DNA of 64,000 nt from Ralstonia sp. 25mfcol4.1 (GCF_900104095.1 NZ_FNJO01000021.1:1-64000); one strand, 5' to 3'. Counted from the first letter of the stretch, positions 44,030 to 52,315 are shown. The notes: a model not told the origin generated them from the sequence alone. Translations and numbers: made by a program.

Positions 44030-44401
44030 ATGTCAATTGTGCGAGCTGGCAGCAAGGCGGAAGCGCTCAGGCTTCTGGCCTCGGAGCAGGCGCTTGGGCT
44101 TGAGCTGGACTATGAGACGGGGTGGCAGGACGCCATCGAGCTCGGCCGGCTTGGCGAGAAGCGCGGCATCAAGGTGCAATACCGCGGACAGGAAAGTATC
44201 GCCGTCCGCACACCTGAAGCCCTGCAGGCGGGGCTGGGCAGGCCCAAGACCACGTTCCGGCAACGCAACCTGTACTGCCAGTTCGACCTTGGCCTGCTGG
44301 CCGACCGGGACTTGCTGGATCTGGAAGCCAAGGCAACGCGCTTTGGCGACTACATCCTCGCGGGCCATCTGCTACGCGAAGTCGACACGGTCTGGGCCTG
44401 A
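44030..44401 (+). CDS. Unknown protein under LexA control (candidate SOS gene)
   Basis: A 123-residue soluble protein that I do not recognise. It has an N-terminal helix (SKAEALRLLASEQALG), an acidic middle (LELDYETGWQDAIELGRLG), a strand-rich centre (IKVQYRGQESIAV) and a C-terminal helical part (LGLLADRDLLDLEAKATRFG). There are no membrane segments, signal or Cys pairs. ATG 44030 follows GAGGTG; the same frame extends upstream into the 15-bp repeats but would lie outside the transcript predicted from the promoter at 43970-43998. The LexA box points to a role in the DNA damage response: repair, cell-cycle arrest or toxin are all open. It is a single-gene unit. Confidence 0.75.
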   Translation: MSIVRAGSKAEALRLLASEQALGLELDYETGWQDAIELGRLGEKRGIKVQYRGQESIAVRTPEALQAGLGRPKTTFRQRNLYCQFDLGLLADRDLLDLEAKATRFGDYILAGHLLREVDTVWA

Positions 44402-44515
44402 GCCCGGATTCTGCGCGGGCAGCGTCACCGCGCGATGACAGATGACCCGCTGACTGCCCGGCTGGACTGCCAAGGGTGGACTGCCCCGGCTGGACTGCCG
44501 GGCTGACTGCCGGAT

Positions 44516-45061
44516 TTACTGCCAGACGCGCGTGGCACCGGCCCAGCGGGCGGCTGCGGACACGTGCATCAGCGCACAGTCGGCTTCCGTGGCAGGCATC
44601 GGAGGCTCGGCAGCGGTCGTCACGTTGGAGCACAGCACGGCCGTGACCAGCGTCTTGATATGGCCGCGGCCGCTATCGGCCAGCGCGACCAGGCGGTCGT
44701 AGCCATCGAGCACGATCAGGCTGTCGCCCGCACGCGGATCGAGGTCCAGCGAATAGAGATGGTCGCATTCGCACCGCATGGTGCCGCCGGCCACCGCCAC
44801 GACGATGGCACTGGGCAGCGCCAGCCCGCAATCGCGTACCGCCTGGTGAAGGCGGTCCAGATGTGCCTGGGCGCGATAGTCGCGGGCCGAGTGCGCCGGC
44901 TCGGGGCCGGTCGAAAGTGCCATCAGCGTATCGGCCGACACGACCAGCGTGTAGGCCTGCAGCGTGGTGCGATACGTGGCCACCACGGCCCGGAGCCGAT
45001 GCACCGCGCCGTGGTCTGCAGCGGCCGTCCCCTGTGGGGCCGCAACCTGGATCTTGCTCAT
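44516..45061 (-). CDS. Hypothetical protein downstream of acyl-CoA dehydrogenase
   Basis: A 181-residue soluble protein of unknown function. It has an Ala-rich N-terminus, two helices around residues 20-90 (VHRLRAVVATYRTTLQAYTLVVSADTLMAL), a CEC pair in TMRCECDHLY and a hydrophobic strand SLIVLDGYDRLVAL. It starts 45 nt after the stop of the acyl-CoA dehydrogenase on the same strand and is probably cotranscribed. No family is recognised. Confidence 0.65.
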   Translation of the reverse strand: MSKIQVAAPQGTAAADHGAVHRLRAVVATYRTTLQAYTLVVSADTLMALSTGPEPAHSARDYRAQAHLDRLHQAVRDCGLALPSAIVVAVAGGTMRCECDHLYSLDLDPRAGDSLIVLDGYDRLVALADSGRGHIKTLVTAVLCSNVTTAAEPPMPATEADCALMHVSAAARWAGATRVWQ

Positions 45062-45105
45062 CCTGTCTCCTATCCCCTCGGGTCGGTCCGCTGCTGTCAG
45101 CCGGA

Positions 45106-46263
45106 TCAGTCGCGCAGCAGCTGCTTGGCGATGATCAGTTGCTGGATCTGCGTGGTGCCCTCGTACAGGCGCAGCAGGCGCACGTCGCGATAGAACCGTT
45201 CGGCCTTGTATTCGGCGATGTAACCGGCGCCGCCGTGGATCTGCACGGCGCGATCGGCCACGCGGCCCACCATTTCGGTACAGAACATCTTGGTGCAGGA
45301 CGCCAGCATGCTGACCTCGGGGTCGCTCTGGCCGGCCGGCTTGGCGTCGTAGCGGTGCGCGCAATCGCGCACCATCGACAGGCCGGCGTACAGTTCGGCC
45401 TGGCTGTCGGCCAGCATGGCCTGGATCAGCTGGAAGTCGCCAATCGGCTTGCCGAACTGCTTGCGCTCCTTCGCGTAGGCGACGGCATCGGTAATTAGCC
45501 GATGTGCCATGCCGCAAGCCAGCGCAGAGATATGGAGGCGGCCACGGTCCAGCACCTTCATGGCGGTCTTGAAGCCCACGCCCGGCACGCCGCCGATGAT
45601 GTTTGCGGCCGGCACGCGCACGTTTTCCAGAACCACGTCGCACGTCTTGGTGCCGCGCTGGCCCATCTTCTTGTCAGGCTTGCCCAGCGAGATGCCCGGG
45701 GTGTCGGCCGGCACGATGAACGACGAAATGCCCGAGGCACCCTGGCCGCCCGTGCGGGCCATCAGCGTGAAGGCGCCGGCACGCGGCGCGTTGGTGATGA
45801 ACCGCTTGGTACCGTTGATGACGTAGTGGTCGCCATCGAGCTCGGCACGCGTCTGCAGCGATGCGGCGTCCGACCCTGCGTTCGGCTCGGTCAGCGCGAA
45901 GGAGATGACCAGCTCGCCGCTGGCGATCTTGGGCAGGTAGGTCTGCTTCTGCTCCTCGGTGCCATCCATCAGGATGCCCTGCGAGCCAATGCCCACGTTG
46001 GTGCCGAAGACGGAGCGGAACGCGAAGGCCGTATGGCCCAGGTCATAGACCACATCGCATTCCTGCGACATCGACAGGCCGATGCCACCGTAGTTTTCCG
46101 GAATGGAGATGCCGAACAGGCCCATCTCCTTCATGTCGGCCACGATGTCGGCCGGCACGTCGTCGATTTCCTCCAGCGTGTCTTCGGCCGGCTTCAGGCG
46201 CTCATCGATGAAACGCTGCACGGAGGCGCGCAGCAGGGAAAAGGATTCGGCGTCGAGGGCCAT
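45106..46263 (-). CDS. Acyl-CoA dehydrogenase
   Basis: A 385-residue FAD enzyme that oxidises an acyl-CoA to the 2-enoyl-CoA and passes electrons to ETF. FAD/substrate motifs are ISFALTEPNAGSD and the C-terminal RLYEGTTQIQQLIIAKQLL, where the Glu in LYEG is the usual catalytic base. The chain-length or branched substrate is not predictable. ATG 46263 (MALDAESFSLL) is the start; the frame runs further but is not conserved. The upstream region has repeated TTTGACAATC elements that could be operators. A hypothetical protein gene follows in the same unit. Confidence 0.92.
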   Translation of the reverse strand: MALDAESFSLLRASVQRFIDERLKPAEDTLEEIDDVPADIVADMKEMGLFGISIPENYGGIGLSMSQECDVVYDLGHTAFAFRSVFGTNVGIGSQGILMDGTEEQKQTYLPKIASGELVISFALTEPNAGSDAASLQTRAELDGDHYVINGTKRFITNAPRAGAFTLMARTGGQGASGISSFIVPADTPGISLGKPDKKMGQRGTKTCDVVLENVRVPAANIIGGVPGVGFKTAMKVLDRGRLHISALACGMAHRLITDAVAYAKERKQFGKPIGDFQLIQAMLADSQAELYAGLSMVRDCAHRYDAKPAGQSDPEVSMLASCTKMFCTEMVGRVADRAVQIHGGAGYIAEYKAERFYRDVRLLRLYEGTTQIQQLIIAKQLLRD

Positions 46264-46324
46264 GACAGTCTCCGGGTGAGTCGGTACGACAACAATGGCC
46301 GCCAATGGTACGCCGACCATCGAT

Positions 46325-46375
46325 TTTGACAATCCACGCCAACTTGTACAGAACCGTCAAGATAATTTGACAATC
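46325..46375. promoter_or_regulatory. Operator-like repeats upstream of acyl-CoA dehydrogenase
   Basis: TTTGACAATC occurs twice as a perfect 10-bp direct repeat (46325-46334 and 46366-46375, 41 bp apart, about four turns). The second overlaps an inverted repeat GTCAA-GATAAT-TTGAC (46356-46371). This is probably a regulator site for the acyl-CoA dehydrogenase unit; no regulator gene is adjacent. Confidence 0.45.
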
Positions 46376-46387
46376 GCCCGACAAGCC

Positions 46388-46720
46388 CTAATGATCACAT
46401 TTCTTGCGGGCCAGCGTTTCCCGCGTGTAGCCATGGCCCACCCGCAGTTGGTGCTCGATCTCGTCGGCCTGGTCCAGGCAGGAAAACACGAGGTCGTCGC
46501 GGAATTTCTGGGTCACGCCCTTGAGCCGCGGGGCGTCATAGGAAATCTGCCGTGCCCGGCAGCGCAGGAACAGCAGCGTCTCCTCGGAAGCCGTCCGCAA
46601 TTGCGCCTGGTTGATGCGCTGGCACTGCACGAGGTTGGGATCGCCCTCGGCAAGTGCCACCGCGGCGGCCAGCCACAGCAAAGGTGCCAGCAGGAACGGC
46701 AGGAGGCGCGGATTGGACAT
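46388..46720 (-). CDS. Small exported hypothetical protein
   Basis: A 110-residue protein with a signal peptide (LLPFLLAPLLWLAAAVALA, cleavage before EGD) and four Cys in the mature part (VQCQRI, FLRCRA, FSCLDQ, KKC). The mature part is mainly helical and polar. It is unrecognised; the pattern of Cys spacing suggests a small disulfide-bonded periplasmic protein. The start ATG 46720 was chosen for the signal peptide. It lies upstream of the acyl-CoA dehydrogenase on the same strand with a 124-nt gap that holds operator-like repeats, so it is likely a separate unit. Confidence 0.6.
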   Translation of the reverse strand: MSNPRLLPFLLAPLLWLAAAVALAEGDPNLVQCQRINQAQLRTASEETLLFLRCRARQISYDAPRLKGVTQKFRDDLVFSCLDQADEIEHQLRVGHGYTRETLARKKCDH

Positions 46721-47104
46721 GGACAGGGGCGTTGAAAGACGGCGTTCAGAATCGCCCTGCATGATTGCGCAGCCGCGCGGCCCACGCAAGTTGGCTTGGT
46801 GACGGAGGTCACACCGGCCAGGATTTTCATGTCGGGTGGGCGCGCTTTGTAAAAACTCTTTCCAGCCAATCGGACAATGCGGCGCAAAACCGCTGGTGGC
46901 AAGGCATTTGCAATATGCCAGGGCAATTGCGAAAGCCGCCCCCCTTGGGTGGCTGGCCGTTCCGCGCTACGCTAGCCGGGCACACGGGCCCGACCTGCGA
47001 CGCCCCCAGGCCGGCTTGGCGGTTTTGCCGGCCTTCGTCGTACCTCGCTCTCCTCGTCCGTATCCAGCGGCGCCCCCGCCGCCAAGTCAAGAACAGAAGG
47101 TCCT
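46721..47104. other. Intergenic region and leader of the MHS permease gene
   Basis: No gene is supported over these 384 nt. There is an 8-bp hairpin AGGCCGGC (47008-47015) / GCCGGCCT (47027-47034) about 70 nt before the permease start, and a TTGCAA/GCAATTGC-rich stretch near 46906-46931. The hairpin has no T-tract in the plus direction. Confidence 0.4.
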
Positions 47105-48418
47105 ATGACAGACATCGCCTCCTCCGCCGTCAACGGCACGGCACCCTCCCCCGAAGAAACCAGAAAACGCGTCTTTGCCATCGTGGCCGCGTCGTCGGGC
47201 AACCTCGTGGAGTGGTTCGACTTCTATATCTATGCCTTCAGCGCGATCTATTTCGCGCCGGCCTTCTTCCCGAAAGGCGACCCCACGGCACAACTGCTGA
47301 ACACTGCCGGGGTGTTTGCGGCGGGCTTCCTGATGCGACCGATCGGCGGCTGGCTCTTTGGCCGTATCGCGGACCGTAACGGCCGCAAGAATTCGCTGCT
47401 GATCTCGGTGGTCATGATGTGCTTCGGCTCGCTGCTGATCGCCTGTCTGCCGACCTACGAGACCATCGGCAACTGGGCGCCTGCGCTGCTGCTGGTGGCG
47501 CGGCTGCTGCAGGGCCTGTCGGTCGGCGGCGAATACGGCACCACCGCCACCTACATGAGCGAAGTGGCGCTCAAGGGCCGACGCGGCTTCTTCTCGTCGT
47601 TCCAGTACGTGACGCTGATCGGCGGCCAGCTGCTGGCTGTACTGGTCATTGTGCTGCTGGAGCAAATGCTGACCGAAGCGGAACTGAAATCCTACGGCTG
47701 GCGCATCCCCTTCGTGGTCGGCGCCATCACCGCCGTGGTGGCCCTGCTGCTTCGCCGCACGCTGCATGAGACCACCACCGCGCAGCAGCGCAACAGCAAG
47801 GGCGCCGGCACGGTGAGCGAGATCTTCCGCCACCACAAGGCCGCGTTCTTCACGGTGCTCGGTTATACCGCCGGGGGCTCGCTGATCTTCTACACGTTCA
47901 CCACGTACATGCAGAAGTTCCTGGTCAACACGGCCCACCTGCCGATCAAGACCACCAGCTACGTGATGACGGTCTGCCTGTTCCTCTACATGTGCATGCA
48001 GCCGCTGTTCGGCGCGCTGTCCGACCGCATCGGCCGCCGCCACAACATGATGCTGTTCGGCGCGCTGGGCTCCATTGCCACGGTACCGATCCTGACCGCG
48101 CTGAAGACGGTATCGAGCCCCGAAATGGCCGGCCTGCTGATCTGCGTGGCCCTGGCCATCGTCAGCTTCTACACGTCGATCAGCGGCATCGTGAAGGCCG
48201 AAATGTTCCCGCCGGAAGTACGTGCGCTGGGCGTGGGCCTGGCCTATGCCATCGCCAATGCGCTATTCGGCGGTACGGCCGAATACGTGGCGCTGGCCCT
48301 GAAAAAGGGTGGTCAGGAGGACGCGTTCTACTGGTACGTGACCGGCATGATGGTTATTGCATTCCTGGTCAGCCTGCGCCTGCCGCGCCAGGCAAAGTAC
48401 CTGCATCACGAGCACTGA
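47105..48418 (+). CDS. MFS transporter, metabolite:H+ symporter (KgtP-like)
   Basis: A 437-residue permease with twelve helices and the MHS family marks NLVEWFDFYIYAF at helix 1, RPIGGWLFGRIADRNGRK in the first loop and QGLSVGGEYGTTATYMSE. It resembles 2-oxoglutarate permease KgtP and dicarboxylate/betaine MHS transporters; the substrate is probably a carboxylate. A terminator follows the gene and a LysR gene lies just beyond on the same strand, so the two are probably functionally linked but separately transcribed. Confidence 0.88.
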   Translation: MTDIASSAVNGTAPSPEETRKRVFAIVAASSGNLVEWFDFYIYAFSAIYFAPAFFPKGDPTAQLLNTAGVFAAGFLMRPIGGWLFGRIADRNGRKNSLLISVVMMCFGSLLIACLPTYETIGNWAPALLLVARLLQGLSVGGEYGTTATYMSEVALKGRRGFFSSFQYVTLIGGQLLAVLVIVLLEQMLTEAELKSYGWRIPFVVGAITAVVALLLRRTLHETTTAQQRNSKGAGTVSEIFRHHKAAFFTVLGYTAGGSLIFYTFTTYMQKFLVNTAHLPIKTTSYVMTVCLFLYMCMQPLFGALSDRIGRRHNMMLFGALGSIATVPILTALKTVSSPEMAGLLICVALAIVSFYTSISGIVKAEMFPPEVRALGVGLAYAIANALFGGTAEYVALALKKGGQEDAFYWYVTGMMVIAFLVSLRLPRQAKYLHHEH

Positions 48419-48461
48419 CGCCGGCGCCGGGACGCGCGCCGCTGCCGTCATGGCAAACTGG

Positions 48462-48482
48462 GGGGCCTTCGGGCCCCTTTTT
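48462..48482 (+). terminator. Rho-independent terminator
   Basis: GGGGCC (48462-48467), loop TTCG, GGCCCC (48472-48477), then five T (48478-48482). It ends the MHS permease transcript only 22 nt before the LysR start codon. Confidence 0.8.
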
Positions 48483-48503
48483 CATTCCCGCGCCTGTCTC
48501 GTC

Positions 48504-49448
48504 ATGGATCTCAACGCCCTGCGCCTGTTCGTCGATATCGTCGACGCGGGCAACCTCAGCGCCGCCGCGCGCAAGCTCAAGATGACGCGCGCCAATGTCA
48601 GCTACCACCTCAAGGCGCTGGAGGAGGAACTGGGCGTGCAACTGCTGCGCCGGACCACGCGCCACGTGGAGCCCACGCCCGTCGGCGCCGGGCTCTACGA
48701 GCACGGCCGCAACATCCTGGGCGAAGTCGCCGCCGCCAACGCGCTGATCAGCAGCATGGGCAAGAGCCTGCAGGGCCATGTTCGGCTGTCGGTACCCACC
48801 GGCCTGGGGCACGCCATGCTGTCGCCGCTGCTGGTGCAGTTCAAGCAACGCTATCCCGACATCACGCTCGACGTGGTGTTCGACAACCGCATCCACAACC
48901 TCGTGTCCGAGGATGTCGAGGTGGCGCTGCGCATCATTTCGACGCCGCCAGATTCGGTCGTGGCCACCGAGATCGGCACGGTCGACTGGATTGTCTGCGG
49001 CGCGCCCGCCTATCTGGCGGGCCGGCCGAAGCCGGCGGTGCTGGCCGACCTTGGCGCCCATGCCATCGTCTGCGCATCGCCGATTGGCCAGAAGCTGAAA
49101 GCTTCGGGTATCCGCCACGCCACCGGGGAGCGCGAACAGGTGGTGCTGGCGCCCACGCTGAGTTCCGAGAACTTCGCGTTCCTGAAGGATGCCGTGGTTG
49201 GCGGGCTCGGCCTCGGCATTTTCCCGCTCTATGCGGTGGGCAAGGATCTCGCGGATGGCACGCTCGTGCCGCTGCTGCCCGACTATCGCATCAGCGTGTT
49301 CGGCAGCAAGCTCTACATGCTGACCATGCCCAACCGCTACCAGACCATGGCCACGCGCTATCTGCTGACCTTCCTCAAGACCGAGCTGCAGGCAATCTGG
49401 CCTCGCATGCGCGGCGACAGTGCCTATAGTGAGAACACTCAGGACTAA
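48504..49448 (+). CDS. LysR family transcriptional regulator
   Basis: A 314-residue regulator with the HTH NLSAAARKLKMTRANVSYHL (about 17-36) and a CrgA-type effector domain (LSVPTGLGHAML, VEVALRIISTPPDSVVA). The start ATG 48504 gives the canonical MDLNALRLFVDIVD. A strong terminator sits just before the gene, so its own promoter must overlap the end of the permease unit or allow limited read-through. The target could be the permease gene upstream. The YbaK-like gene follows 33 nt downstream and may be cotranscribed. Confidence 0.9.
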   Translation: MDLNALRLFVDIVDAGNLSAAARKLKMTRANVSYHLKALEEELGVQLLRRTTRHVEPTPVGAGLYEHGRNILGEVAAANALISSMGKSLQGHVRLSVPTGLGHAMLSPLLVQFKQRYPDITLDVVFDNRIHNLVSEDVEVALRIISTPPDSVVATEIGTVDWIVCGAPAYLAGRPKPAVLADLGAHAIVCASPIGQKLKASGIRHATGEREQVVLAPTLSSENFAFLKDAVVGGLGLGIFPLYAVGKDLADGTLVPLLPDYRISVFGSKLYMLTMPNRYQTMATRYLLTFLKTELQAIWPRMRGDSAYSENTQD

Positions 49449-49481
49449 ACCGCGCCCACCCGCGCGGGAAGGAAGACGATC

Positions 49482-49958
49482 ATGGCAATGGCAGGCACCC
49501 TGGCTGGCCGGCTCAGCCGCATGAACAGCCGGTTCGACATCATTCGTCACCCCTACAGTCTCAGCAGCATGGCCACGGCGCACGCGGCACATGTACCGGG
49601 GCACCGTCTGGCCAAGACGTTGCTGCTGGAAGATGAAGGCGGCTACGTGGCCGCCGTGATCCCGTCGAACCACCATCTGCAGCTATCGGTCCTGTGCGAA
49701 ATGACGGGCCGCAAGCTGGTGCTGGCGCATGAGGACGAAATCCGCGAAGTCTTCAAGGATTGCGATCTTGGCGCCATCCCGCCGTGCGCGATGTCGTACG
49801 GCATGCAGACCTATGTCGACGAAAGCCTGTTCGCCGAGCCCGAAGTCTGGTTCGAGGCGGGCGACCACCTGGAACTGGTTCACATGGACCGCGACCAGTT
49901 CATGATGCTGATGGAGGACGCACAGCGCGGCAGGTTCTCGCGCGTGATGATGTCGTAG
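49482..49958 (+). CDS. YbaK/EbsC-type aminoacyl-tRNA deacylase-like protein
   Basis: A 158-residue protein with a YbaK/ProRS-insertion-like editing domain (AHVPGHRLAKTLLLE, GGYVAAVIPSNHHLQLSVLCEMTGRKLVLAHEDEIREVF in part, CDLGAIPPCAMSYGM). The conserved Lys in the AKTL segment is present, which in family members is essential for hydrolysing mischarged tRNA. The N-terminal 25 residues are an extra segment. It could alternatively be a non-catalytic relative. The ribosome site GGAAGG is 10 nt before ATG 49482. It is convergent with eutC. Confidence 0.8.
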   Translation: MAMAGTLAGRLSRMNSRFDIIRHPYSLSSMATAHAAHVPGHRLAKTLLLEDEGGYVAAVIPSNHHLQLSVLCEMTGRKLVLAHEDEIREVFKDCDLGAIPPCAMSYGMQTYVDESLFAEPEVWFEAGDHLELVHMDRDQFMMLMEDAQRGRFSRVMMS

Positions 49959-49975
49959 CCCTTCCCCCTGGCGCA

Positions 49976-50794
49976 TCACGTCCCTGGCAGCGCCGCCGCA
50001 CCGGCGGCGCTGTCGTCTTTCAGGTCCACCCCGGACCGCCCCAGCGCCACGGCCCCACGTAGCAAAAACGCCAGACGATCAGCCGCCTGCGCGTAGGGAA
50101 GCCCTTCCGGGCGCACGTTCGAGATGCAGTTGCGCTGCGCGTCGGTACGACCCACGCGCGGATCGTAGGTCAGGTAGATGCCGAGACTGTCCGGCGAACT
50201 GAGCCCTGGGCGCTCGCCGATCAGCATCACCACCTGCCGCGCCTGCAGCCGTTCGCCGATCTCGTCGCCCAGGGCCACGCGTGCCTGCCGGGCCACCACG
50301 ACCGGGCCGGTCCGCCAGGCCGGCAGCCGCGCCAGCACGGCCTGCAGCAGCGGCACCGCGTGGCGTTGCGCCGCCAGCGCGGACAGGCCATCGGCAATCA
50401 CGAACACCACGTCGTACGGTTGGGTATCGGCCCGGGTATCGTCCTCGGTATCAGCCCCGGTATCGGCCGCCAGCGCGGCACGGCTGGCGTCGTCGAGCCG
50501 GCGGCCCAGGTCCGGGCGACGCAGGTACTGGTCTCGGTCGTGCGCGGCGCTGTGGACATGCACAGCGGCCAGCCCGGCAGCCTGCAGCGCCGCCTCGATG
50601 GAATGGGCATCCAGCGGCAGGTGTACCGCATCGCGTGCCTGCGCGTGGGCCAGGCCGAACGCCAGCACGGTTTCGGTGGTCTGGGCATGGCCGGTACGGC
50701 CGATGGCCACGCGGGCGCGCGTGAACTGGCGAAGGCGTTGCCACGGATCTTCGGCATGAGGGGGATGCTCCGGGGGGGCTGGGTGGTTCGGCAT
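49976..50794 (-). CDS. eutC: Ethanolamine ammonia-lyase small subunit
   Basis: A 272-residue small subunit that, with EutB, splits ethanolamine into acetaldehyde and ammonia using adenosylcobalamin. Recognised stretches are TRARVAIGRTGHAQTTETVLAF, DVVFVIADGLSALA and RPGLSSPDSLGIYLTYDPRVGRTDAQRNCISN (read in parts). An acidic Asp/Thr-rich insert (ADTGADTEDDTRADTQ) lies before the DVVFVIADG strand, encoded by a short imperfect DNA repeat (50420-50470). It follows eutB with a 19-nt gap. There are no microcompartment shell genes, as in other soluble EutBC systems. Confidence 0.93.
   Translation of the reverse strand: MPNHPAPPEHPPHAEDPWQRLRQFTRARVAIGRTGHAQTTETVLAFGLAHAQARDAVHLPLDAHSIEAALQAAGLAAVHVHSAAHDRDQYLRRPDLGRRLDDASRAALAADTGADTEDDTRADTQPYDVVFVIADGLSALAAQRHAVPLLQAVLARLPAWRTGPVVVARQARVALGDEIGERLQARQVVMLIGERPGLSSPDSLGIYLTYDPRVGRTDAQRNCISNVRPEGLPYAQAADRLAFLLRGAVALGRSGVDLKDDSAAGAAALPGT
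49988..50012 (+). terminator. Hairpin in convergent junction, possible terminator for YbaK-like gene
   Basis: CAGCGCCGCC (49988-49997), loop GCACC, GGCGGCGCTG (50003-50012): a perfect 10-bp stem inside the 3' end of eutC. It is followed on the plus strand by TCGTCTTT, a weak T-tract. Confidence 0.4.
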
Positions 50795-50813
50795 CGGCGT
50801 GTCCTCGGTCTGG

Positions 50814-52196
50814 TCAGAGCGATTCGGCCATCGTCAGCAACGGCTGGCGCGCGGTGGGCGGCAGCAGGCGGCCGGCGCTGTCCAGCATGCCCATGCGCTG
50901 CAGCCACGCCTCGAACTCGGGGGCGGGCCGCAGGCCCAGCACCTCGCGCAGGTACAGCGCATCGTGGAACGACGTGCTCTGGTAGTTCAGCATGATGTCG
51001 TCGGCACCCGGCACGCCCATGATGAAGTTGATGCCGGCCACGCCGAACAGCGTCAGCAGCGTGTCCATGTCGTCCTGGTCGGCCTCGGCGTGGTTCGTGT
51101 AGCAGACGTCGCAGCCCATCGGCACGCCCAGCAGCTTGCCGCAGAAATGGTCCTCAAGGCCGGCCCGGATGATCTGCTTGCCGTCGTAGAGATACTCGGG
51201 ACCGATAAAACCCACCACCGTATTGACCAGCAACGGCTCGAAACGCCGCGCCACGGCATAGGCGCGGGATTCCATGGTCTGCTGGTCGATTCCATGGTGA
51301 GCGTTGGCCGACAGCGCGCTGCCCTGGCCGGTCTCGAAGTACATCACGTTGTTGCCAACCGTGCCGCGCGCCAGCGACAGCGCCGCCTGGCGTGCCTCAT
51401 CCAGCAGCGCCAGCGAGATGCCGAATGCCGCGTTGGCGGCCTGGCTGCCGGCCACCGACTGGAACACCAGATCAACGGGCGCGCCCTGTTCCATGGCCCG
51501 CAGCGTATGGGTGACGTGGGTCAGCACGCACGATTGCGTGGGCACGTCGTAGCGCGTCCGGATATCGTCGATCAGCTTCAGCAGCGTGACGATGGCGCCC
51601 AGGTTGTCGCCGGCCGGATTGACGCCGATCGTGGCGTCGCCGCACCCGTAGAGCAGCCCATCGGCGATGGACGCCGCGATGCCGCGCGGGTCGTCGGTCG
51701 GATGGTTGGGCTGCAGCCGCACGGACAGGCGGCCGGGCAGGCCGATCGTGCCGCGAAAGCGCGTCACCACCTGGCACTTGCGCGCCACCGCCACCAGGTC
51801 CTGGTTACGCATCAGCTTGCTGACGGCCGCCGCCATTTCCGGGGTGATGCCGGGTGCCACCCGGGCCAGCGTGGCCGAATCGGTCTCGTGGCGCAGCAGC
51901 CAGTTGCGGAAGTCGCCAACTGTCAGGCTGGCGATCTCGGCAAAGGCCGCCGCGTCGTGGCTGTCGACGATCAGCCGCGTGACCTCGTCGTCCTCGTAGG
52001 GAATCAGCGCCTCGGTCAGGCAGTGGGCCAGCGGCATGTCCGCCAGTGCCATGCGGGCGGCCATCCGTTCCTCCTCGCTGGCGGCGGCGATGCCGGCCAG
52101 CGCGTCGCCCGAGCGCGCCGGGCTGGCACGGGCCAGCAGCGTGCGCAGGTCGGCAAACACATGCCGGCGGACGCCGACGGTCTGGGTAAAGGCCAT
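50814..52196 (-). CDS. eutB: Ethanolamine ammonia-lyase large subunit
   Basis: A 460-residue catalytic subunit with the TIM-barrel that binds the corrin cofactor and ethanolamine. Typical stretches are TRFRGTIGLPGRLSVRLQPNHPTDD, GDATIGVNPAGDNLGAI, FETGQGSALSANAHHGIDQQT and the C-terminal GVPGADDIMLNYQSTSFHDAL (read in parts). The start at ATG 52196 has a GGAGACC ribosome site. It is first in a eutBC unit. The acetaldehyde formed would need a dehydrogenase encoded elsewhere. A large nested inverted repeat upstream is a candidate regulatory site. Confidence 0.95.
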   Translation of the reverse strand: MAFTQTVGVRRHVFADLRTLLARASPARSGDALAGIAAASEEERMAARMALADMPLAHCLTEALIPYEDDEVTRLIVDSHDAAAFAEIASLTVGDFRNWLLRHETDSATLARVAPGITPEMAAAVSKLMRNQDLVAVARKCQVVTRFRGTIGLPGRLSVRLQPNHPTDDPRGIAASIADGLLYGCGDATIGVNPAGDNLGAIVTLLKLIDDIRTRYDVPTQSCVLTHVTHTLRAMEQGAPVDLVFQSVAGSQAANAAFGISLALLDEARQAALSLARGTVGNNVMYFETGQGSALSANAHHGIDQQTMESRAYAVARRFEPLLVNTVVGFIGPEYLYDGKQIIRAGLEDHFCGKLLGVPMGCDVCYTNHAEADQDDMDTLLTLFGVAGINFIMGVPGADDIMLNYQSTSFHDALYLREVLGLRPAPEFEAWLQRMGMLDSAGRLLPPTARQPLLTMAESL

Positions 52197-52281
52197 GGCA
52201 GGCGGTCTCCTGGCGCGGCAGCGCCGTCTTCTGCTCCCCAATATAGGCCACGGCGACGACGCAAGTTCCGCGCCCGGCGCC

Positions 52282-52315
52282 GGCAAGATCGCTTGTCTGC
52301 GCAAGCTGTCTTGCC
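52282..52315. promoter_or_regulatory. Nested inverted repeat between eutB and the PerM-type transporter
   Basis: Outer arms GGCAAGA (52282-52288) and TCTTGCC (52309-52315) enclose inner arms GCTTG (52291-52295) and CAAGC (52302-52306). As a single stem it would have 12 Watson-Crick pairs plus one G-U and one mismatch. As DNA it is four alternating GCAAG/CTTGC half-sites about ten bases apart, the spacing of a multi-dimer operator. It sits about 90 bp before eutB. Confidence 0.5.

Noticed and set aside
44030..45061. Toxin-antitoxin pair made of the LexA-box gene and the hypothetical gene at 44516
   Set aside because: They are convergent and on separate transcripts; the second belongs with the acyl-CoA dehydrogenase unit.
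51472..51777. Frameshifted or alternative genes within eutB
   Set aside because: The eutB frame is intact from 52196 to 50814; other frames are shadows.
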